This document shows positions 57,711-64,000 of a DNA stretch of 64,000 nucleotides, in pieces (position 1 is the stretch's first letter; each line of letters opens with the position of its first letter). This DNA is from Pseudorhodobacter sp. PARRP1 (GTDB lineage Bacteria; Pseudomonadota; Alphaproteobacteria; Rhodobacterales; Rhodobacteraceae). The notes under the pieces were generated by a model. That model searched no databases. It was not told the DNA's origin and worked only from the letters and a program-made list of their open reading frames with translations. The stretch spans positions 1-64,000 of the forward strand of contig NKIU01000007.1 of the NCBI GenBank assembly GCA_002256245.1, written 5' to 3'. The translations under genes and the position numbers were made by a program.

Positions 57711-58711
57711 GCAGCGGCCTCAAGTTTCAGGCTGCGGGTGATGGTGCGCTCGATCAGACCAGACAGGGTTTCGCCGCGCGCACGGGCGGCGAAGGACAAA
57801 GCCATGCGGTGTTCCAGCACGGGTTTCGCCATCGCGGCCACGTCGGCAATCGTCGGCACCAAACGGCCATCGAGAAGCGCGCGGGCGCGCACGGTCAGCA
57901 TCAGGGCTTGGGCGGCACGCGGGCCTGGGCCCCAAGACAGACTGCCCGCCAGATCGCGGCCCTCTGCCTCGCCGGGACGGCAGGCGCGGACAAGATCAAG
58001 GATGGCTTCCACCACCTGATCACCCACCGGCATCCGGCGCAGAACGGTTTGCGCGGCCAGCAGTTCATCGGCGCTGAACACCTGATGCGCTGCGGATTCG
58101 GTGGCGCCGGTGGTGGCCAGCAGAATGTCACGCTCATGCGCGCGGGTGGGATATTCGACGTTCACTTGCAGCAAGAACCGGTCCAACTGCGCCTCGGGCA
58201 GCGGATAGGTGCCTTCCTGCTCAATCGGGTTTTGCGTGGCCAGCACATGGAACGGGCGACCCAAGGCGCGGTGTTGGCCTGCGATGGTGACCTCTTTTTC
58301 CTGCATGGCTTGCAGCAGCGCCGACTGGGTGCGGGGGCTGGCGCGGTTGATCTCATCCGCCATCAGCAGTTGGCAAAACACCGGGCCTTCGATGAAGCGG
58401 AACGCGCGGCTGCCATCGGCGGCGGTCTCCAGCACTTCCGAGCCGAGAATATCGGCGGGCATCAGATCGGGGGTGAACTGGATGCGGTTGCCCTTCAGGC
58501 CCATCACGGTGGACAGGGTATCGACCAGCAGCGTCTTGCCCAAGCCCGGCAGACCGACCAGCAAAGCATGACCACCGCAGAGCATCGCCGCCAAAACCTG
58601 ATCGACGACGCGATCCTGCCCGATAAAGCGCTGATTGATCGAGGCCTTGGCCTGCGCCAGCCGGGCACCGAGGGATTCGATCTCGGCGACGAGTTGGGTG
58701 GGATCGGCCAT
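57707..58711 (-). CDS. MoxR-family AAA+ ATPase
   Basis: The 334-residue ATPase has Walker A GLPGLGKTLL, Walker B LLMADEINRASPRTQSALLQ, sensor 1 LATQNPIEQEGTYPLPEAQLDRFL and a C-terminal lid domain. MoxR ATPases act as chaperones with vWA partners. GGAG precedes ATG 58711. It leads a four-gene operon and is divergent from DUF1285, only 33-60 nt away. Confidence 0.94.
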   Translation of the reverse strand: MADPTQLVAEIESLGARLAQAKASINQRFIGQDRVVDQVLAAMLCGGHALLVGLPGLGKTLLVDTLSTVMGLKGNRIQFTPDLMPADILGSEVLETAADGSRAFRFIEGPVFCQLLMADEINRASPRTQSALLQAMQEKEVTIAGQHRALGRPFHVLATQNPIEQEGTYPLPEAQLDRFLLQVNVEYPTRAHERDILLATTGATESAAHQVFSADELLAAQTVLRRMPVGDQVVEAILDLVRACRPGEAEGRDLAGSLSWGPGPRAAQALMLTVRARALLDGRLVPTIADVAAMAKPVLEHRMALSFAARARGETLSGLIERTITRSLKLEAAA

Positions 58712-58771
58712 GACAATTCTCCGTAACGGGTTATATGGTGCCATATGATCCAATCTAGGCTCCGGGCACAA

Positions 58772-59365
58772 ATGGCAAAAAGCGAAGATGCACAAATGAT
58801 CGTGAAACCGCTGGCCGAAGGGATGGCTGCGGTGCAGGCGGCCGCGAAAAAAGGCCCGCCGCCGGTGCATCTGTGGAACCCGCCGTTTTGCGGCGACATT
58901 GATATGCGGATCGCGCGGGACGGGACGTGGTTTCACGAAGGCTCGCCGATTGGCCGCGCGCCGATGGTGAAGCTGTTTTCGTCGATTCTGCGGCGTGAAG
59001 GGGATGCGTTTTTCCTTGTGACGCCGGTGGAAAAGGTGCGCATCCGGGTGGATGATGCGCCAATGCTGGCGGTGGATTTTGACGTGGAAGGCACGGGGCG
59101 GGATCAGCGCCTGCGGTTTTTCACCAAGACCGAGGATGAGGTGGTCGCCAGTGCTGAAAATCCGATCCGCGTGGTGATGGGGGCAGGGGGGGAGCCTTCG
59201 CCTTACGTGCATGTCCGCGCTGGGCTGGAGGCGCTGATTGACCGCAAATCGTTCTATCGGTTGATGGAACTGGGGGTGCATGAGGATCGCTGCGGGGCAA
59301 GCTGGTTCGGGCTTTGGTCAGATGGGTGTTTCTTTCCGGTCATTCCTTCGCTAGACCTGCGCTGA
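58772..59365 (+). CDS. DUF1285 family protein
   Basis: The 197-residue protein has the family pattern: PPVHLWNPPFCGDIDMRIARDGTWFHEGSPIGRAPMVKLFSSIL (in parts: NPPFCGDIDM and DGTWFHEGSPIGR), then LVTPVEKVRIRVDD and WFGLWSDGCFFPVI. Function unknown. ATG 58772 is used; ATG 58745 is equally possible and would lie close to a leaderless start. Its stop overlaps the next start (TGATG). Confidence 0.87.
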   Translation: MAKSEDAQMIVKPLAEGMAAVQAAAKKGPPPVHLWNPPFCGDIDMRIARDGTWFHEGSPIGRAPMVKLFSSILRREGDAFFLVTPVEKVRIRVDDAPMLAVDFDVEGTGRDQRLRFFTKTEDEVVASAENPIRVVMGAGGEPSPYVHVRAGLEALIDRKSFYRLMELGVHEDRCGASWFGLWSDGCFFPVIPSLDLR

Positions 59366-60141
59366 TGCCTAATTTTGCCGCCAACCTGACCATGCTTTTT
59401 ACCGAGGTTTCCGCCCTCGACCGCCCCGGCTTGGCCGCGCAGGCGGGGTTTGATGGTGCGGAAATCCTGTTCCCCTATGACCACTCGGCCAAGGAATGGG
59501 AGACCGCACTCGCGGGTCTGCCGCTGGCGATGATCAACACGCCGCCGGGGGATTGGGCGGCGGGGGATCGGGGGTTTGCCGCCGTGCCGGGCGAGGAGAG
59601 CCGGTTTCGCGACGGGTTCCTGCGGGCGGCAGAGCTTGCGTCTCGGCTGGGGGCGGCGCGGGTGCATGTGATGGCTGGGGTCGCCAAGGGGCCGCAGGCG
59701 GAGCAGGTTTATACCGAGAATTTGGCCTGGGCCGCGGCACAGGCGCCGGATTTGCTGCTGACGCTGGAGCCTTTGAACCCGGATGACATGCCGGGGTATT
59801 TCCTGAACGACTTTGATCAGGCGGGGCGGATTGTCGATGATCTGGGGCTGGCGCAGGTTGGTATCCAGTTTGATCTGTGGCACGCCGCTAGAATTCATGG
59901 CGATGCGGCGGGGGTTTGGGCCAAGCATGGGCCCCGGGTCAATCATGTGCAGATTTCGGGCTTTCCAAGCCGGAACGAGCCGGGCGGTGGCGGATTTGAT
60001 CTGACCGGGCTTTGCGCGACCTTGGATGAGGGCGGCTATCAGGGTTGGGTTTCGGCGGAGTATCGGCCCGCGCGTGCCACGGTGCATGGGCTGGCCTGGC
60101 TGGGGGCCTTGAAGGCGCGGTCGCGGTTGATCGGGGCCTGA
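59365..60141 (+). CDS. hyi: Hydroxypyruvate isomerase family TIM-barrel protein
   Basis: The 258-residue sugar-isomerase-like protein has NFAANLTMLFTE at the N-terminus, the metal and catalytic Glu in TLEPLNPDDMPGYFLND, QFDLWHAARIHGD, VNHVQISGFPSRNEP and the second catalytic Glu in GWVSAEYRP. This matches the Hyi/OtnI group. It converts hydroxypyruvate or a related keto acid. Translationally coupled to DUF1285. Links to glycolate/glyoxylate metabolism (glcDEF 8 kb away) are suggestive only. Confidence 0.88.
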   Translation: MPNFAANLTMLFTEVSALDRPGLAAQAGFDGAEILFPYDHSAKEWETALAGLPLAMINTPPGDWAAGDRGFAAVPGEESRFRDGFLRAAELASRLGAARVHVMAGVAKGPQAEQVYTENLAWAAAQAPDLLLTLEPLNPDDMPGYFLNDFDQAGRIVDDLGLAQVGIQFDLWHAARIHGDAAGVWAKHGPRVNHVQISGFPSRNEPGGGGFDLTGLCATLDEGGYQGWVSAEYRPARATVHGLAWLGALKARSRLIGA

Positions 60142-60149
60142 TCGGGCGT

Positions 60150-60172
60150 GGTCCCAACTCGGGACCTTTTTT
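60150..60172 (+). terminator. Palindrome GGTCCC-AACTC-GGGACC followed by T6, copy B
   Basis: The 17-bp palindrome is identical to copy A and is followed by six T residues, 9 nt past the hyi stop, so here it fits a Rho-independent terminator. The CtrA box at 60206 still follows at the same spacing as in the other copies. Confidence 0.65.
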
Positions 60173-60205
60173 ATCGTTTAGATACAACAGCATAGACCTG
60201 TCATT

Positions 60206-60220
60206 TTAAGGTTTTGTTAA
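60206..60220. promoter_or_regulatory. CtrA-type box TTAA-N7-TTAA (copy B)
   Basis: TTAAGGTTTTGTTAA is a full match to the CtrA consensus and differs from copy A at one spacer base. It lies in a convergent intergenic region, 39 nt after the palindrome. Confidence 0.5.
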
Positions 60221-60254
60221 GATCTGGCGGTGGACGCAAGTCTTAGCGCCCTCG

Positions 60255-60340
60255 TTTCATCCGTTCTTAAATATCCCCGCCGGAGGCATCCGACATTGGC
60301 CAAAGGAGCCTCCGGCGGGGATATTTAAGAACGGATGAAA
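60255..60340. repeat. Inverted repeat with 33-bp arms (CCTCCGGCGGGGATATTT family)
   Basis: Arms 60255-60287 and 60308-60340 are perfect complements around a 20-nt loop. It is 92% like the arms at 9051-9138 by eye. It follows the CtrA box in the same order as at copy A. Confidence 0.8.
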
Positions 60341-60362
60341 TGGCAGGGTGTGCCTGCAAAGC

Positions 60363-60392
60363 AAAACGCGCGAAGGGGGCTTCGCGCGTTTT
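60363..60392 (-). terminator. Terminator hairpin after ftsK
   Basis: AAAACGCGCGAAG at 60363-60375 pairs with CTTCGCGCGTTTT at 60380-60392 around a 4-nt loop, giving T-runs on either strand. Confidence 0.8.
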
Positions 60393-60415
60393 GGCCTTGG
60401 GAGTGTTGGGGCGGA

Positions 60416-63400
60416 TCAATGCTCGGGCAGCAGGATCTCGCGTTTGCCGACGTGGTTGGCGGCGCTGATCACCGAGTGTTCTTCCATCTGTTCCACCAAC
60501 TTCGCGGCCTTGTTATAGCCGATGCCGAGTTTGCGCTGGATATAAGAGGTCGAGCATTTGCGGTCTTTGGCGACGATGGCGACGGCTTGGTCATACAGGC
60601 TGTCATCTAGGCCATCGGAGCCGAGGCCCAGCAGGCTGTCGATTTCAGCGGCGTTTTCATCCTCGGGGCCTTCGATCACGCCAGACATATAGACCGGCGG
60701 GCCGTAGGATTTCAGGTGGTTGACGATTTCTTCGACTTCTTCATCGGAGACAAAAGGCCCGTGGATACGGGACACGCGACCGCCGCCTGCCATGTAGAGC
60801 ATGTCGCCCATGCCCAAGAGTTGTTCGGCACCCTGTTCGCCAAGGATGGTGCGGCTGTCGATCTTTGAGGTGACCTGGAAAGAAATCCGGGTGGGGAAGT
60901 TGGCTTTGATGGTGCCGGTGATCACGTCCACGCTTGGGCGCTGGGTGGCCATGATCAGGTGGATACCGGAGGCGCGGGCCATCTGGGCGAGGCGCTGGAT
61001 GCAGGCTTCGATTTCCTTGCCGGCGACCATCATCAGGTCGGCCATCTCATCGACCACCACCACGATATAGGGGATGGTGACGGGCTGGAATTCATCGGTT
61101 TCAAACATCGGCTCGCCGGTGTCTTCATCGAATCCGGTCTGGATGGTGCGCTTGAACATCTCGTTTTTGGACAGGGCTTCGCGGACGCGGCCATTGTAGC
61201 CTTCGATGTTGCGCACGCCCATTTTCGACATTTTGCGGTAGCGTTCCTCCATCTCGGACACCACCCATTTCAGGGCGACGACGGCCTTTTTCGGGTCGGT
61301 CACGACGGGGGAGAGCAGGTGCGGGATGCCGTCATAGACGGAGAGTTCCAGCATTTTCGGGTCGATCATGATCAGGCGGCATTCCTCGGGCGAGAGTTTG
61401 TAGAGGAGCGACAGGATCATGGTGTTGATGGCGACGGATTTGCCCGAGCCGGTGGTGCCTGCGATCAGCAGGTGGGGCATTTTGGCGAGGTTGGCGACGA
61501 TGGGATCGCCGCCGATGTCTTTGCCAAGCGCGAGGGGCAGCCGCATGTTGCTGTCGCCAAAGTCGCGGGCAGAGATGATTTCGCGCAAGACCACCTTTTC
61601 GCGGGTGGCGTTGGGCAGTTCGATGCCGATCACGGTGCGGCCCGGAACGGTAGAGACGCGGGCGCTGAGGGCGGACATGGAACGGGCGATATCGTCGGCC
61701 AAGCCGATGACGCGCGACGCTTTCAGGCCGGGGGCGGGTTCAAGTTCATACATCGTCACGACCGGGCCGGGGCGGACCGAGACGATTTCGCCTTTGACGC
61801 CGTAATCGTCGAGGACGGATTCCAGCATGCGGGCGTTTTCTTCGAGTGCCTCGTCCGAGAGCGCGTGGCGCTGGACGGACGACGCCGGGGTCAAAAGCGA
61901 CAGGGGCGGGAGTTCGTAGGCAGGGGCGGGATCGTCAAAGCGCAGGCGGGGCTGGGCCTCGGCCGCGGCGCGGGTTGAGGGGGCGACGGGTTTTTTCACC
62001 GCGTGCTGCACGACCGGGCGACGCTCGGCTGCGGGCAGGGGGCGGGGGGCGATGGGCGCGGGGATGTATTCGGCGGGGATGTGGTCGGGTTCGTAGACGT
62101 CGTCGAACGCCACATCTTCGGCGAAATCCTCGGCTGCGTCGTCGTTGAGGGCGAAGCCGTTTTCCTCTGGCAGATCATAGGCTTGATCGTCGGCAGAGGG
62201 TGCGAATGCGTTGTGCAGCGGGGCTGTGGGGGCAATCACCGGAGGCTCGATCCGCTGGAGCGGGCGGGTGTCGGCGATCAGCGGTTTCGGGCCGCGCGGG
62301 CGTTGCAGGGGCGGCTCGCGGCGCTGGATGGCGGCGGCGAGGGGGGAAAGCTGCGCTTCGGGCGGGCGGGTGCGCGAGCGGATGGCATCGGAGATCCGCG
62401 ATTTGATGCGGTCGTCAGACGGCATGTCGGCGTGATCGGCGGAATAGGCGAGGATCGGCTCGATCAGTTCGGGTTCGGGATCGACGGCGCGGCGCATCAG
62501 GGCGGGCATCCGGGCCAGCAGGCCGAGTTTTTCGCGCGGGGGGGCGTATTGCGCGGCCTCGGCCAGCGGTTCGGCATAGCGGGCGTCGGCGCGCAGGGTG
62601 CTGGGGCGACCGAAGGCGGCGGGGGCCTCGACGGCGGGTTCGGCGCGGTGGATCGGGGTGGCGGCGCGGTCTTCGCGCCAATCGGCGGGGGCGCGCAGGG
62701 TGGCGTCGGGGTGGGCGGCTTCGGCGGCGGCGCGTTTGCGGCGGGCATGGATGGCGGCGGCCGCGCGGGTTGTGCCTTCGGCACCCTTGCCAGCCGCGCC
62801 CAGCAGGATGGCATAGGTGGTGATCAGGCTGGTGATCAGAAAGCGGAAGGCGGCTTGGATTTCCGGGAAGTTGAAGCCGGTGACGAACAAAAGCAGGGCG
62901 ATCATCGCGCCGCCCGACGCCAGCGAGATCAGTTTCAGCCCGATGGCCGAGGTGCCGGGGATGATGTTCATCAGCGCGCCCACCACGGTGTCGCCGAACA
63001 GACCGCCCATGCCAAAGCTGTGCACCCACATCGCCGAGGGCAGCAGCGTGGCGGCATAGACCGAGGCCATGGCGACGGCGATCACGGCGAAAACCATGCG
63101 CGAGATTGCCCGCTCGGCCCCGCGGTGCAGCACAAAGCGCAGGCCCCAAGCGGCGAGGATCAGCGGGATGGCCCAAGCGCCTTTGCCGCCGATGATCATC
63201 AGGGTGGAGGCGAGGGCTGCGCCAAAGCGGCCCAAGGTGTTGGCGGCGGGTTCATCGGTGGCGACCATCCAGCCGGGGTCTTCGGGTGAATAGCTGCCCA
63301 GCATCAGCAGGAAGGCGAAAGCGCCCAGGATCAGTGCGATGCCCAAAAGCTCGCGGCCCCGGCGTTCCAGCATGGCTGTGGTGCCTTGGTCGAGAAGCGG

Positions 63401-63430
63401 ATCGCGTTGCCGTGCTTGATAAGATGCCAT
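60416..63430 (-). CDS. ftsK: DNA translocase FtsK
   Basis: The 1004-residue protein has an N-terminal domain of four or five membrane helices (about residues 25-215), a long Pro/Ala/Arg-rich linker (about 215-510), the RecA-like motor with Walker [14 protein letters not shown] near residue 660 and Walker [13 protein letters not shown], and a C-terminal gamma winged helix ([37 protein letters not shown]). It pumps DNA at the septum and activates XerCD at dif. The KOPS-reading gamma domain is intact. Confidence 0.96.
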   Translation of the reverse strand: MASYQARQRDPLLDQGTTAMLERRGRELLGIALILGAFAFLLMLGSYSPEDPGWMVATDEPAANTLGRFGAALASTLMIIGGKGAWAIPLILAAWGLRFVLHRGAERAISRMVFAVIAVAMASVYAATLLPSAMWVHSFGMGGLFGDTVVGALMNIIPGTSAIGLKLISLASGGAMIALLLFVTGFNFPEIQAAFRFLITSLITTYAILLGAAGKGAEGTTRAAAAIHARRKRAAAEAAHPDATLRAPADWREDRAATPIHRAEPAVEAPAAFGRPSTLRADARYAEPLAEAAQYAPPREKLGLLARMPALMRRAVDPEPELIEPILAYSADHADMPSDDRIKSRISDAIRSRTRPPEAQLSPLAAAIQRREPPLQRPRGPKPLIADTRPLQRIEPPVIAPTAPLHNAFAPSADDQAYDLPEENGFALNDDAAEDFAEDVAFDDVYEPDHIPAEYIPAPIAPRPLPAAERRPVVQHAVKKPVAPSTRAAAEAQPRLRFDDPAPAYELPPLSLLTPASSVQRHALSDEALEENARMLESVLDDYGVKGEIVSVRPGPVVTMYELEPAPGLKASRVIGLADDIARSMSALSARVSTVPGRTVIGIELPNATREKVVLREIISARDFGDSNMRLPLALGKDIGGDPIVANLAKMPHLLIAGTTGSGKSVAINTMILSLLYKLSPEECRLIMIDPKMLELSVYDGIPHLLSPVVTDPKKAVVALKWVVSEMEERYRKMSKMGVRNIEGYNGRVREALSKNEMFKRTIQTGFDEDTGEPMFETDEFQPVTIPYIVVVVDEMADLMMVAGKEIEACIQRLAQMARASGIHLIMATQRPSVDVITGTIKANFPTRISFQVTSKIDSRTILGEQGAEQLLGMGDMLYMAGGGRVSRIHGPFVSDEEVEEIVNHLKSYGPPVYMSGVIEGPEDENAAEIDSLLGLGSDGLDDSLYDQAVAIVAKDRKCSTSYIQRKLGIGYNKAAKLVEQMEEHSVISAANHVGKREILLPEH

Positions 63431-63442
63431 GATACCCTGTCC

Positions 63443-64000
63443 TCAACCGTAGAGGCAGTCGCGGAGTTGGATCAGCCCGCGCTGCATTTCTTCTTTGGGG
63501 GCCACGAGGGCGACCCGGATGTAACCTTTGCCGGGGTTTTCCCCGTTTGCGTCGCGCGAAAGGTAGGCTCCGGGCAGCACCCGGACGCCAGTTTCGCGCC
63601 ATGCTTTTAGCGCTGCTTGTTCGCCATCTTCGACGGGCAGCCAGAGGAAGAAGCCGCCTTCGGGGGTTTTGAAACCCTGAAGGCCTGCGAAAATCTGATC
63701 CGCTGCGTCAAATTTCGCGTGGTAGAGGGCGAGGGAGGTGGCGACGTGGGCGTCATCCTGCCAAGCGGCTTGCGAGACTTTCTGGATCGGCAGCGGCAGG
63801 GGTGCGCCTGCGAAGGAGCGCAGTTTGCGGATTTGCGCGATGCCTTTCGCCCCGCCCGCCACGAAGCCCGAGCGCAGGCCGGGCAGGTTGGAGCGTTTGG
63901 AGAGCGAGTGGAAGGTGAACACGCGCTCGGGGTCGGCCACGGTGGCTTGGGCCACTTCGAGGATGCCGGTGGGGGCGGTGTTGCGCCAGATCTCAGAGTA
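63443..64000 (-). CDS. Aminotransferase class I/II, partial (N-terminus outside window)
   Basis: The visible C-terminal 185 residues start YSEIWRNTAPTG and include the PLP-lysine motif SLSKRSNLPGLRSGFVAGG and the substrate Arg segment GYIRVALVAPKEEMQRG. The SLSKRS-N-PGLR form is typical of DapC-like succinyldiaminopimelate aminotransferases and related aspartate/valine-pyruvate aminotransferases. The frame stays open to position 64000. It lies 12 nt upstream of ftsK on the same strand. Confidence 0.88.
   Translation of the reverse strand, partial: YSEIWRNTAPTGILEVAQATVADPERVFTFHSLSKRSNLPGLRSGFVAGGAKGIAQIRKLRSFAGAPLPLPIQKVSQAAWQDDAHVATSLALYHAKFDAADQIFAGLQGFKTPEGGFFLWLPVEDGEQAALKAWRETGVRVLPGAYLSRDANGENPGKGYIRVALVAPKEEMQRGLIQLRDCLYG

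Noticed and set aside
62003-63289. 428-codon forward open frame opposite ftsK
   Set aside because: Gly/Arg-rich antisense shadow of the FtsK linker and membrane domain.

Overview
The window is GC-rich DNA from an alphaproteobacterium, most likely a member of the Rhodobacteraceae (Rhodobacter/Gemmobacter/Tabrizicola-like). The evidence is the split F0 operon with a b/b' pair (atpI-B-E-X-F), the ccoNOQP-ccoGHIS order with FnrL-type boxes, the TrcR (DUF1013) cell-cycle regulator, CtrA-type TTAA-N7-TTAA boxes, and two families of intergenic inverted repeats of the kind common in this family. Genus assignment is inference. No tRNA, rRNA, CRISPR array or prophage was seen. The only mobile element is the end of an IS5-family element at the left edge.

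Layout. 1-127: end of an IS5-type element. 261-4568: MipZ ATPase, an ArsR regulator and the F0 ATP synthase operon. 4574-9480: FCD-type GntR regulator, OmpA lipoprotein, Ada-like DNA repair protein, endonuclease III with a PfkB sugar/nucleoside kinase, and a small basic protein. 9593-12040: RNase T2, TrcR, and a tandem universal stress protein. 12105-21325: the cbb3 oxidase structural operon ccoNOQP, a LysR regulator, and the maturation operon ccoGHIS, with three FnrL-like boxes. 21327-27734: YqgE, a DsbD-alpha-like protein, a uracil-DNA glycosylase, then pyrB, a 38-residue membrane peptide, a degenerate dihydroorotase, plsY and two hypothetical genes. 27832-34877: gshA, an rsmE-GNAT-membrane protein operon, divergent ubiA, and a BON/OmpA inner-membrane protein with a coiled-coil partner. 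34989-41686: esterase, succinate-semialdehyde dehydrogenase, SDR with divergent HxlR regulator, a ygiB-ygiC-like pair, cupin, and a repeat-containing secreted protein. 41884-46394: ECF sigma factor with a vWA membrane protein, a Cys/Met PLP enzyme, and Hsp20. 46554-51222: trypsin-like protease and glycolate oxidase glcDEF. 51358-58711: DUF599 protein and a MoxR-DUF58-BatA/DUF4159 operon. 58772-64000: DUF1285, hydroxypyruvate isomerase-like protein, FtsK, and a partial aminotransferase.

Most genes are housekeeping or core respiratory genes. The regulatory DNA is the more interesting part. Three intergenic sites share a composite of GGTCCC-N5-GGGACC followed 39-40 nt later by a CtrA-like box. 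The hsp20 leader can fold into a ROSE-type thermometer hairpin that covers the Shine-Dalgarno, behind a heat-shock-like promoter. The GntR gene and the glcDEF operon share an ATTGGT-N11-ACCA motif, which suggests the regulator controls glycolate oxidation. The dihydroorotase next to pyrB lacks its metal ligands and is probably a structural partner of aspartate transcarbamoylase. The ECF sigma gene lies beside a vWA membrane protein whose cytoplasmic N-terminus could be the sigma-control domain, and their junction carries a 23-bp duplication.
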